A program made the translations under genes and the position numbers. Positions 8,928 to 16,475 of a stretch of DNA of 64,000 nt are shown in pieces. The notes under the pieces were generated by a model. It saw only the letters and a list, made by a program, of their open reading frames with translations, searched no databases and was not told the origin of the DNA. Position 1 is the stretch's first letter; each line of letters starts with the position of its first letter. This DNA comes from Streptomyces sp. NBC_00286 (GTDB taxonomy: Bacteria; Actinomycetota; Actinomycetes; Streptomycetales; Streptomycetaceae): NCBI RefSeq assembly GCF_036173125.1, contig NZ_CP108054.1:6787001-6851000 (forward strand), given 5' to 3'.

Positions 8928-9622
8928 TGGGCCACCTCCAGATCCGCAGCCGAGTCCTCGATGACGCCGTCCCGCAGCCGCACTTCACGGTCCGCGTACG
9001 CCGCGACCTGGTGGTCGTGCGTGATGAGCAGCACCGTCGTGCCCGTCTCCTGGGCCGTGTGCGCCATCGCCGTCATCACCTGCTCGCTCGCCAGGGAGTC
9101 GAGCGCGCCGGTCGGCTCGTCGGCGAAGACGATCTTCGGGCCGGTCACCAACGCCCTTGCCATCGACACCCGTTGGGCCTGCCCGCCGCTCATCTCACCC
9201 GGCCGCTGCTCCTCCTGGCCGCGTACGCCGAACCGCTCCATCCACTCGCCCGCCCGCTGGTGCGCCTCGGCCCGCCCCGCTCCCGCGAGAAGCAGCGGCA
9301 GCGCCACGTTGTCGATCGCGGTCAGTTCCGGGATGAGCTGGCCGAACTGGAAGACCACCCCGAACTCCGTACGCCGTAGCTCGCTGAGTCGCTTGTCCGG
9401 TAGCTGGTCCAGGCGCTGACCTGCGTAGACGACCGAGCCCTCGTCGGGGTGGGTGATCCCGGCCAGGCAGTGCAGGAGCGTGGACTTTCCGCTGCCGCTG
9501 GTGCCGGTGACGGCGAGGATCTCGCCGGCGCGCAGTTCGATCGTGGCGCCGCGCAGCGCCTGCGTTTTGCCATGCGCCTTGGCGAGGGCGCGGGCCGCCA
9601 GGAGCGGCACTTCGTTGCTCAT
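8924..9622 (-). CDS. ABC transporter ATP-binding protein (MacB/LolD type)
   Basis: 232 residues from ATG 9622, overlapping the PadR stop by four bases (ATGA). Walker A GTSGSGKST, Q-loop region VVFQFGQLIPEL, signature SGGQAQRVSMARAL, Walker [13 protein letters not shown] and the H-loop ITHDH are all intact, so this is a full ATPase. The DEPTGALDS form and the FtsX-type neighbour place it in the MacB/LolD/FtsE branch that drives mechanotransmission-type transporters. Second gene of a tightly overlapped three-gene operon (regulator, ATPase, permease). A second ATPase of the same branch begins at 63232. Confidence 0.93.
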   Translation of the reverse strand: MSNEVPLLAARALAKAHGKTQALRGATIELRAGEILAVTGTSGSGKSTLLHCLAGITHPDEGSVVYAGQRLDQLPDKRLSELRRTEFGVVFQFGQLIPELTAIDNVALPLLLAGAGRAEAHQRAGEWMERFGVRGQEEQRPGEMSGGQAQRVSMARALVTGPKIVFADEPTGALDSLASEQVMTAMAHTAQETGTTVLLITHDHQVAAYADREVRLRDGVIEDSAADLEVAQ

Positions 9623-10152
9623 GCTGCGTCGACCTCCGCGGTCAGGGTGGTGAGCCGGGCGGTGGTGGTGGTCATCCAGCGCAGATCGGCGTCGAGATGG
9701 GACAGGGCGTAGTCCGCTGAGAGGACCGTCGCGAGATCGGCGCCCGTGGCGGTCTTGACCGCCGTGAGCTGCCGCATCCGTTCCATGTGTGCGGCGCGCT
9801 GGGCGCGCAGATAGCCGGCCGGGTCCGTCGAGGCGAGGATCGCGCAGACGACCTTGGCGAAGATCTCGTTCGTCACGAAGGGCGCGGGCGGTGTGATCTC
9901 GCCCGCCCACTTGGCCAGTTCACGCGACCCCTCGGCGGTCGACCGGTAGCGCGTCCGCTCCGGGCCGCCGGCGGAATCGGTGCCGTCGACCTCGGCGAGG
10001 CCGTCGCGGACCAGGCGTTGCAGGGTCGTGTAGACCTGCCCGTAGGCCAGCGGACGGGCCTGCGGGAAACGTTCGTCGTGCCGTCGCTTGAGGTCGTAGC
10101 CATGGCTCGGCCCACCGGCGAGCAGCCCCAGCAGGATGTGGCGGGTGCTCAT
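9619..10152 (-). CDS. PadR family transcriptional regulator
   Basis: 177 residues from ATG 10152, chosen because the PadR core begins right there: MSTRHILLGLLAGGPSHGYDLKRR, then YGQVYTTLQRLVRDGLAEV and a C-terminal helical dimerisation domain. An upstream in-frame ATG at 10230 would add 26 non-conserved residues. PadR proteins repress transporter operons and are released by phenolics or drugs. Here the gene leads the operon encoding an ABC pump, consistent with autoregulation. The spacer upstream (10153-10190) has an AT-rich stretch with AGTA/TACT ends that could hold the operator, but symmetry is poor. Confidence 0.9.
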   Translation of the reverse strand: MSTRHILLGLLAGGPSHGYDLKRRHDERFPQARPLAYGQVYTTLQRLVRDGLAEVDGTDSAGGPERTRYRSTAEGSRELAKWAGEITPPAPFVTNEIFAKVVCAILASTDPAGYLRAQRAAHMERMRQLTAVKTATGADLATVLSADYALSHLDADLRWMTTTTARLTTLTAEVDAA

Positions 10153-10397
10153 GCGGACCAGTATGCACTGGATATATGTACTGAGTGAATAGTCGGTCGT
10201 GAGGTCCATGGCGTGACATCTGTCCGGCATCAGGAAATCCGTCCGGGATGCGGCCCGGCAGAAAGTTCCTCGGTTGTGCCCCCGATCCGGGAGAGAATGT
10301 GAACACCAACACGTTCACCACTCGTATACGTCTGTCGTCGCGCCCGCTGGGTATGGGGCCCCTGACCCGCCGTTCCGACTTCTTCAAGGAGGCCACC

Positions 10398-10682
10398 ATG
10401 GCCGCACCGGCACCGCTTCTGCTCTCGGCCCTTTCCAAACAAACGGAAGACCGCCTCGAGGACCCCTCCAAACGCCTGGCGGGCCTGCCCGCCGACCCCG
10501 ACTTGCACCTTTGCGTCTTCAGCGCCGAGAGCTCCTGTGCCGAAGCCCCGCTGACCAGTGAGCCGCCGCTGCCCGACGCCGCCCCCCTCACCAGCGAACC
10601 GCCCCTCGCCGACGCCGCCCCTCTGACGAGCGAGCCCACCTCCACGGGCGCCGCCGCCGGCCTGGACTTCCCGGGGGTCTGA
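10398..10682 (+). CDS. Small Ala/Pro-rich protein with triplicated PLTSEP motif, coupled to malQ
   Basis: 94 residues from ATG 10398, with a near-ideal AAGGAGG 7 bases upstream. The stop TGA overlaps the malQ ATG (TGATG), so malQ is translationally coupled. The first 50 residues look helical (SALSKQTEDRLEDPSKRLAGL). The second half repeats APLTSEPPL-PDA / APLTSEPPL-ADA / APLTSEP three times and ends in GLDFPGV. Two Cys residues lie just before the repeats (LCVFSAESSC). I do not recognise the family. It could be a leader that sets malQ translation, a small regulator, or a RiPP-like precursor without visible modifying enzymes. Function is open. Confidence 0.6.
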   Translation: MAAPAPLLLSALSKQTEDRLEDPSKRLAGLPADPDLHLCVFSAESSCAEAPLTSEPPLPDAAPLTSEPPLADAAPLTSEPTSTGAAAGLDFPGV

Positions 10683-12820
10683 TGCCGCTTTCCCGGCTCG
10701 CCGAGCTGCACGGCGTCGCCCCTTCCTACAGCCCGTCCCCGGACCGTACGGTCCCGGCTTCGGAAGCCGCGGTGATCGCCGCGCTCGGCGCGCTGGGCGT
10801 GGACGCCCGGACTCCGGAGGCCGTCGAGAGGTCGCTCGCGGCCCGCGAGAGGGAGCTAGGGGAGCGGCTGCTGCCGCCGACCGTGGTGTGCTGGAGCGGA
10901 GCCGCGACCGCGACCGGCGAGCGGGAACCTGCGGCCGACGACCCGGCGCCCACCGCCCGGGCCGGGCGCCCGACGCGTGGCCCGCTGCCCGCCGCGCTCA
11001 CCGAACTCCCCGCGGGAACCCGCCTGTGGATCCGCACCGAGCAGGGCGAGACCCGCTCCTCCGCCGAACAACTTCCGTATGGCGTCCATGAGTTGGAGGC
11101 GACCGCCCCCGACGGCCGCACCGCCCGCGCCCATCTGGTGGTCGCCCCGTCCCGGCTGCCGACGCCGCCGGGACGTACGTACGGACTGCTCGTCCAGCTC
11201 TACTCTCTCCTCTCCCGCCGCTCCTGGGGCATGGGCGACCTCGGGGACCTCGCCGAGCTGACGGCCTGGGCGGGGCGGGCGCTCGGCGCCGGATTCGTGC
11301 AGGTCAACCCGCTGCACGTGGCTGTGCCCGGAGAGCCCACCGACCCCTCCCCGTACCGCCCCTCCTCGCGCCGCTTCCCGGACCCCGTGCATCTGCGCGT
11401 CGAGGACATCCCGGAATTCGCGTACGTCGAGGACCGCGACCGCGTTCGTACGTTGCTGGAGCGGGCCGACCGGCTGCGCGAATCGGTGCTGCACAAAGGC
11501 GCGTTGATCGACCGCGACGCCGTATGGGAACTCAAGCGCGAAGCCCTGGAGCTCGTACGAAACGTGCCGCTCGGGCCCGGACGGCGCGCCACCTACTGCG
11601 ACTTCCTGGCCGAGGAGGGCGAGGCCCTGGAGGACCACGCCACCTGGTGCGCGCTCGCGGAGCGATACGGCTCCGACTGGCACAACTGGCCCGCCGGCCT
11701 GCGCGATCCCCGCTCGCCCGAAACCGCCCGCGCCCGGGCCGAGTTGATGGACCGCGTCGACTTCCACAGCCGTCTCGTCTGGCTCACCGACAGCCAGCTC
11801 GCCGCCGCCCAGCGCAGCGCGCGCGACGCGGGCATGCCCGTAGGACTCGTGCACGATCTCGCGGTCGGCGTGCATCCCGGCGGCGCCGACGCCTGGGCGC
11901 AACAGGAGTACTTCGCGGCGGGCATGACCGTCGGCGCACCCCCCGACGCCTTCAACGCCCGCGGCCAGGACTGGAGCCTGCCCCCCTGGCGCCCCGACCG
12001 CCTCGCCGACTCCGGCTACGCCCCCTACCGCCACCTCCTGCGCGCCCTGTTCCGGTACGCGGGCGCGCTGCGCATCGACCACGTCATGGGCCTGTTCCGG
12101 CTCTGGTGGATCCCGCAGGGCGAGGCGCCGACGGAAGGGACGTACGTCCGTTACGACGCCGAAGCCATGCTCGCGATTCTCGTACTGGAGGCCTGGCGGG
12201 CCGGAGCGCTGGTGATCGGCGAGGACCTCGGCACCGTCGAACCGGGCGTCCGCGACACCTTGCACGAGCGAGGCGTCCTCGGCACGTCAGTGCTGTGGTT
12301 CGAGCGCGACTGGACCGGGGACGGCCAGCCCCTGCCCCCCGAACGCTGGCGCGCCGACTGCCTCGCCACCGCCACCACCCACGACCTGCCCCCCACCGCG
12401 GCCCGCCTCACCGGCGACCACGTCGAACTCCGCGACAGCCTGGGCCTGTTGACCCGCCCCCTGGAGGAGGAGCGAGCCGAGGCCGCCGCGGATGCGGGCG
12501 AATGGCTGACCCTGCTGGCCCGCCTAGGCCTCCTGGACGGCATGGGCGGCACAGACGCGGCCTCGGAAGAATCCGAAATCCAGGCCATCCACCGCTTCCT
12601 GCTCCGCACCCCCGCCCGCATGATCGGCATCTGGCTCCCCGACACGGTGGGCGACCGCCGCCCCCAAAACGTCCCCGGAACCTGGAACCAGTACCCGAAC
12701 TGGCGCCTCCCGATCGCGAACGCGGAGGGCCATCCGGTAACGCTGGAGGAACTGGCGGCTTCGCCGAGGCTGCACGCGCTGCTGGACGTGGTGAGAGGGA
12801 GGGCACCGGGCGCTGCGTGA
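10682..12820 (+). CDS. malQ: 4-alpha-glucanotransferase (amylomaltase)
   Basis: 712 residues, GH77. The N-terminal ~150 residues are an actinobacterial extension. The catalytic (beta/alpha)8 barrel follows, with SPYRPSSRRF (substrate loop), LRIDHVMGLFRLW containing the nucleophile Asp, GEDLGTVEPGVRD with the acid/base Glu, and TTHDLPPTAA with the transition-state Asp. All three catalytic carboxylates are present. Transfers alpha-1,4-glucan segments between maltodextrins and glycogen breakdown products in the cytoplasm. Starts on the stop codon of the preceding 94-residue protein, so the two form one translational unit. Promoter presumably upstream of 10398. Confidence 0.95.
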   Translation: MPLSRLAELHGVAPSYSPSPDRTVPASEAAVIAALGALGVDARTPEAVERSLAARERELGERLLPPTVVCWSGAATATGEREPAADDPAPTARAGRPTRGPLPAALTELPAGTRLWIRTEQGETRSSAEQLPYGVHELEATAPDGRTARAHLVVAPSRLPTPPGRTYGLLVQLYSLLSRRSWGMGDLGDLAELTAWAGRALGAGFVQVNPLHVAVPGEPTDPSPYRPSSRRFPDPVHLRVEDIPEFAYVEDRDRVRTLLERADRLRESVLHKGALIDRDAVWELKREALELVRNVPLGPGRRATYCDFLAEEGEALEDHATWCALAERYGSDWHNWPAGLRDPRSPETARARAELMDRVDFHSRLVWLTDSQLAAAQRSARDAGMPVGLVHDLAVGVHPGGADAWAQQEYFAAGMTVGAPPDAFNARGQDWSLPPWRPDRLADSGYAPYRHLLRALFRYAGALRIDHVMGLFRLWWIPQGEAPTEGTYVRYDAEAMLAILVLEAWRAGALVIGEDLGTVEPGVRDTLHERGVLGTSVLWFERDWTGDGQPLPPERWRADCLATATTHDLPPTAARLTGDHVELRDSLGLLTRPLEEERAEAAADAGEWLTLLARLGLLDGMGGTDAASEESEIQAIHRFLLRTPARMIGIWLPDTVGDRRPQNVPGTWNQYPNWRLPIANAEGHPVTLEELAASPRLHALLDVVRGRAPGAA

Positions 12821-12836
12821 GAACGGGGTGAGTGGA

Positions 12837-13055
12837 GCGCCCCTTCAGTGGCGCGGGGCTGTATCAATGTGCGGCTCCGCCGCGTGGGCGCGACCAGCCA
12901 CGACGCACCCGCAGCCGCAGCACAACGTGTCACCCACGCCGGTAGGCGCCCCTTCAGTGGCGCGGGGCTGTATCAATGTGCGGCTCCGCCGCGTGGGCGC
13001 GACCAGCCGCGACGCACCCGCAGCCGCGACACAACGTGTCACCCCACCCCGGTAG
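12837..13055. repeat. Two tandem 109-bp units of the intergenic hairpin repeat
   Basis: Unit 1 starts at 12837 and unit 2 at 12946, a period of 109 bases, nearly identical. Each begins GCGCCCCTTCAGTGGCGC, continues through GGGCTGTATCAATGTGCGG and GCTCCGCCGCGTGGGCGCGA, and ends in a GGTAG trailer. Each carries two small hairpins. They lie directly downstream of malQ, and open frames through them are compositional only. Confidence 0.85.
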
Positions 13056-13235
13056 GCGCCCCACCCACCCGTGGCGGTGGGCGTCCCACCCACCCCCGAA
13101 CCCACCCACCCCCGAACCCGCCCACCCGCCGGAGGCGCCTCACCCGCCGGAGGCAGGGGGCCTGGGGCGGCAGCCCCAGTTTCGGGAAGGGGTGGGGCTG
13201 GGGAAAAGAAACCCACCCCGGCCAAGCGCCCCAGC
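13056..13235. repeat. GCGCCCCACCCACCCG / CCGGAGGCGC cassette
   Basis: Completes the 438-base gap between malQ and the small membrane protein. It is made of CCCACCCACCC and CACCCGCCGGAGGCG blocks followed by GGCAGGGGGCCTGGGG, a CCCCAG inverted segment and TTTCGGGAAGGGG. An equivalent cassette in the same order is at about 62890-63080, each time directly after a hairpin-repeat unit, so the two parts travel together. Confidence 0.75.
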
Positions 13236-13258
13236 GCCCCGTTAGCTACCGTGGCCCC

Positions 13259-13555
13259 GTGGACAAGAAGAACGCCCTGCGAGCCGGCACCCTGGCAGCC
13301 GGCACGACGCTGATGCTGCTGCTCATGTCGTCCCCCGCCCTCGCCCTGATCCCCGACGACGGCGACGACCCCGGCCAGGGCCTGAGCGTCATCGAGACGC
13401 TGGGCCTCTTCGTCGTGGCCCCGATCGCACTGTTCGCGGTCATCACCGGCCTGGTCATGGCCCTGGACAGGTCAACGGACCGCCAGCCGAAGCCGAAGCC
13501 CGGCGGCAAGGCGCAGGGCAGGATGCAGGGCGAGGACCAGGTGCAGGCCTCCTGA
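13259..13555 (+). CDS. Small membrane protein, unknown function
   Basis: 98 residues from GTG 13259. An N-terminal hydrophobic segment (residues 8-30, ending ALALIPDD) looks like a signal peptide or first membrane helix; a second helix spans about 45-68 (LGLFVVAPIALFAVITGLVMAL). The tail is short, charged and Lys/Pro-rich. A TAGCTACC box closely upstream and no clear ribosome-binding site suggest a leaderless or near-leaderless transcript. Small two-helix proteins of this kind are common and conserved in Streptomyces, but I cannot name a function. Confidence 0.65.
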   Translation: MDKKNALRAGTLAAGTTLMLLLMSSPALALIPDDGDDPGQGLSVIETLGLFVVAPIALFAVITGLVMALDRSTDRQPKPKPGGKAQGRMQGEDQVQAS

Positions 13556-13652
13556 CCTCGGTCCTCCCCGAGTTTTCTGTCGAGGGCGCCGTCCTCGCAT
13601 ACGTACACAGGTTTCGCGGTACGTGGGCGAGGACGGCGCCCTCGACGTGTTC

Positions 13653-13895
13653 TCACCGGAGGGGCACTCCCGGGTGGGGCGCGGTGAGGTAGCGCTGGAG
13701 GGTCGGTCCCAGCCAGGCCAGGATCTCCTCGCGATGCAGGGCGGCGGCGGGCGGGAATTTCAGGACGTACCGGGTCAGGGCCATCCCGAGTACCTGTGAC
13801 GCGCAGAGCGCGGCCCGGGCTGAGCCCTGCGCGAGCGGATGCTCGGCCAGGTCACCGGAATCGGCTTCGCGTACCCGGCACCGCGCGGCGCCCAC
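13653..13895 (-). pseudogene. TetR family regulator, C-terminal remnant
   Basis: The recognisable part (about 55 residues, SARAALCASQVLGMALTRYVLKF to the stop at 13653) matches the C-terminal ligand/dimer domain of actinobacterial TetR regulators. The HTH domain that should precede it is missing: upstream, the sequence runs straight into the antisense of an FAD-monooxygenase tail. The fragment cannot bind DNA and lacks a plausible start signal. It marks a deletion boundary at about 13820-13850. Confidence 0.65.
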
Positions 13896-14171
13896 CCGAT
13901 GACCGGTCGGCGCGTCCCGGACGTGGCACTGCAGAACGGCCGGCTCTACGAAGCGCTGCGCGGCGGCAGGTTCGTACTCATCACCCCGGCTGACACCGCC
14001 GGTGCACCCGCCGGTGACACCGGCGGCCGCAAGGACAGGCTCACGGTGGCCAGTTGGGCGAGCGACCGGCGTACGACGCTGCTGGTGCGCCCCGATGGAT
14101 ACGCGGCCTGGGCGGCGGAGTCGGCGACTGCGGAGGAGGTCGAGGAGGCGCTGGCTACGGCTGTGGGTTGA
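13824..14171 (+). pseudogene. FAD-dependent monooxygenase, C-terminal remnant
   Basis: About 115 codons, starting just after a TGA (13821-13823). ALRERMLGQVTGIGFAYP, HPMTGRRVPDVALQNGRLYE and TTLLVRPDGYAAWA are the hallmark C-terminal thioredoxin-like domain of aromatic hydroxylases of the PgaE/RdmE type. The FAD- and substrate-binding domains (about 400 residues) are absent. No ribosome-binding site precedes the internal ATG 13839. Its 3' end overlaps the convergent MarR gene by 17 bases. With the adjacent TetR remnant it looks like the two surviving ends of a regulator/monooxygenase pair after an internal deletion. Confidence 0.65.
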
Positions 14172-14673
14172 CCGATCCTGCGAGCAACTGACGCAACAGG
14201 TCGGCCAGTTGGCCGGCCTGTTCTTCGTCGAGCGCCGACAGCGCCTCCGTCTGGAGGGCGAGCCCGGCCTCGACCGCGTCGTCGATCATCGCAAGCCCTT
14301 TGTTCGTGAGCGTGACCTGGAGGGCGCGGCGGTCGTGGGGGTCGGGGGACCGGCGCAGCAGACCGGCCCGTTCCAGCTTGTCGAGCCGCCCCGTCATGCC
14401 CCCGGTGGTCAGCATCAGCGACTCCGAGAGCCGGCGGGGCGAGAGCGTGTACGGGGCGCCGGACCGCCGGAGCGTGGCCAGTACGTCGAACTCGCCGCGC
14501 GAGATCCCGAACCGGGCGTACGCCTTCTCCATCCGGTCGCCCACGGTCCGGGCGAGCCGCCAGACGCGGCCGAACACCTCCATCGCGGCGGTGTCCAGGT
14601 CGGGCCGTACGACGGCCCACTGGTCGATGATCGCGTCGACGGCGTCCCGGGAGGGCTTGGGCGTGCTGCTCAT
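14155..14673 (-). CDS. MarR family transcriptional regulator
   Basis: 172 residues from ATG 14673 (an in-frame start at 14709 would add a non-conserved piece). Winged-helix MarR core: ISRGEFDVLATLRRSG, LSPRRLSESLMLTTGGMTGRLDKLERAGLLRRSPDPHDRRALQ, the last being the DxRxxx wing. Divergent from an EamA exporter, with a perfect palindrome between the genes, so it likely represses both itself and the exporter until a ligand binds. No clear Shine-Dalgarno; possibly leaderless. Confidence 0.9.
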   Translation of the reverse strand: MSSTPKPSRDAVDAIIDQWAVVRPDLDTAAMEVFGRVWRLARTVGDRMEKAYARFGISRGEFDVLATLRRSGAPYTLSPRRLSESLMLTTGGMTGRLDKLERAGLLRRSPDPHDRRALQVTLTNKGLAMIDDAVEAGLALQTEALSALDEEQAGQLADLLRQLLAGSVNPQP

Positions 14674-14712
14674 GGGGCGAGTATCCCGTGCCAGGTCGGT
14701 CACTCGCAAGAA

Positions 14713-14748
14713 AGTAGCTTGACGGAAAGTAGCTTAGCGCTAAGCTAA
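14713..14748. promoter_or_regulatory. Palindromic operator between MarR regulator and EamA exporter
   Basis: TAGCTTAGCGCTAAGCTA at 14730-14747 is a perfect 18-bp palindrome. A further half-site, AGTAGCTT, lies at 14713-14720, one helical turn and a half away. Dyads of this size with a TTAGCGCTAA core are typical MarR/SlyA operators. It is 40-57 bases before the MarR start and about 130 before the exporter start. Confidence 0.75.
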
Positions 14749-14879
14749 CTGCTTGCGGCCCGTCCTCCGGCGGGGGGAGGAGGGCGGGCCGCAGGCCAAG
14801 TCGAATCGCCGCCCGCCATGCCATCCGCCCTGCTGCCCCCCTCAGTCCACCCGCCCTGCTGCCGCCCCTGGAGCCGGTC

Positions 14880-15851
14880 ATGAACCGCCCCACCGCCAGC
14901 CCCGCCACCCTCCTCACCATCGCCCTCACCGCCCTGGCGCCCATCTCCTGGGGCACCACGTACGCGGTCACCACGGAGTTCCTGCCGGCCGACCGCCCCC
15001 TGTTCACCGGCCTGATCCGGGCGCTGCCCGCCGGACTCGTCCTGCTCGCCGCCGCCCGCAAGCTGCCCAGCGGCGTTTGGTGGTGGAAGGCGGCGGCCCT
15101 GGGCGCGCTGAACATCGGCGCCTTCTTTCCGCTGCTCTTCCTCTCCGCGTACCGCCTGCCCGGCGGCCTTGCGGCGGTCTTCGGCTCTGTCGGCCCGCTG
15201 TTCGTCGCGGGCCTCGCGGTGCTGCTGCTCGGCGAGCGCCCGACCGTCCGTACAATCCTCACCGGCATCGCGGCGGCCCTCGGCGTCAGCCTCGTCGTGC
15301 TGAAGGCGACGGGTGCGCTGGACGTCATCGGGATCGCGGCGGCGCTCGCCGCGACCGCGTCGATGTCCGCCGGGACGGTGCTGACCAAGAGGTGGGGACG
15401 GCCGGAGGGTGTGGGCCCGTTGGCGCTCACAGGCTGGCAGTTGACCGCAGGCGGCTTGCTGATCGCTCCGCTCGCCCTGCTCGTCGAGGGTGCCCCGCCC
15501 GCGCTCGACGGCCGGGCGATCGGCGGCTACCTCTACCTCGCGCTGGCCAACACGGCGTTGGCGTACTGGCTCTGGTTCCGCGGCATAGGCCGCCTAGCCG
15601 CCACCCAGGTCACCTTCCTCGGCCCGCTCTCCCCACTGACCGCGGCCGCCGTCGGCTGGGCGGCGCTCGGCCAGTCACTTGGCCCGGTACAACTGGCGGG
15701 CATGGCACTGGCGTTCGCGGCGACGGTGGCGGGGCAGCTGGGGCCGCGGACCAAGCTCCGCGAGCGGGCCGGAGCTTCCCCGGTGGGGGCCCCCGGACAG
15801 TCGGCGGGGCTGCCGGCTGCTCGCCGGGGAGTGCGCACAAGGGCGGATTAA
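14880..15851 (+). CDS. EamA/DMT superfamily exporter
   Basis: 323 residues with ten predicted membrane helices in two EamA repeats (about 10-140 and 155-285). Repeat 1 has ISWGTTYAVTTEFLP and a GSVGPLFVAGLAVLLLGERPT end; repeat 2 has YLALANTALAYWLWFRGI and LGPLSPLTAAAVGWAALGQSL. This is the drug/metabolite transporter fold, usually exporting amino acids or small toxic metabolites. A Pro/Ala/Arg tail of 30 residues follows. Probably derepressed through the divergent MarR protein. Confidence 0.9.
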   Translation: MNRPTASPATLLTIALTALAPISWGTTYAVTTEFLPADRPLFTGLIRALPAGLVLLAAARKLPSGVWWWKAAALGALNIGAFFPLLFLSAYRLPGGLAAVFGSVGPLFVAGLAVLLLGERPTVRTILTGIAAALGVSLVVLKATGALDVIGIAAALAATASMSAGTVLTKRWGRPEGVGPLALTGWQLTAGGLLIAPLALLVEGAPPALDGRAIGGYLYLALANTALAYWLWFRGIGRLAATQVTFLGPLSPLTAAAVGWAALGQSLGPVQLAGMALAFAATVAGQLGPRTKLRERAGASPVGAPGQSAGLPAARRGVRTRAD

Positions 15852-16475
15852 CTCGATCGTGTGATGGTCAGCTTCCGGGCTTGCGGCGTCCTGAGCCGTT
15901 CGGGCTACGGTGATCGTGCGATCTGGGACGCCGGGTATGGCGTCGGCGTGCGGGGCCCCCGCTCCACCGGAGTGATGGTTCGGGGCCTCCCCGTCGCCTC
16001 TGGCCATTCCCATTTTGGCCGGGTCGCGCAGGGAACCGGCCTCCCGGGATCGGACCACGGACAGGATCCGTGTCGCCGCCTCGGGGTTGAGTACGCCGGG
16101 GACTAGTGCGCCCAAGACCGTTCGGGGCGCGCGGCTGAGCGGACTCACTCCTGCTCAGTCCCCAGGAACGGTCGGCGGGGTCCACCTCGGCAGTCGCGCG
16201 CGGGCAGTCGGCGGGGTCTCACTCGGCGGTGGTGCCGGGGCAGTCGCCGAGGCCTGCCTCGGCGGCCGCCTACGGGCAGTTGACGCGGCCCGCCCCGGCC
16301 CCGCCCCGAACCCCTGCACTTGTGCCCCAGTCACCCCAAAGCCCCCTCCGCTCCCCAGGACCGTGCCCTTGACTCCCTGACGCGGCACATTGAGCCTTGA
16401 CGAGGCGGTGGTCCACCGGACCCCATCGGCCGTCATGAACGCTCGACATCCGTGCGGAAGTGAGGAGTTGGGGGC
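15852..16475. other. 624-base gap without a recognisable gene
   Basis: Frames here are open only because of GC bias; none has a ribosome-binding site or a recognisable motif. Between about 16165 and 16280 there are imperfect direct repeats of a CAGTCGGCGGGGTC-like unit alternating with CTCGGCGG. Possible decayed gene; otherwise nothing identified. Confidence 0.5.

Noticed and set aside
10155..10190. PadR operator
   Set aside because: AGTA/TACT ends are present but only five of eight arm positions match.
12848..13245. Open frames within the tandem repeat and CCCACCC cassette
   Set aside because: They follow repeat units, give Pro/Arg/His-rich peptides and lack start signals.
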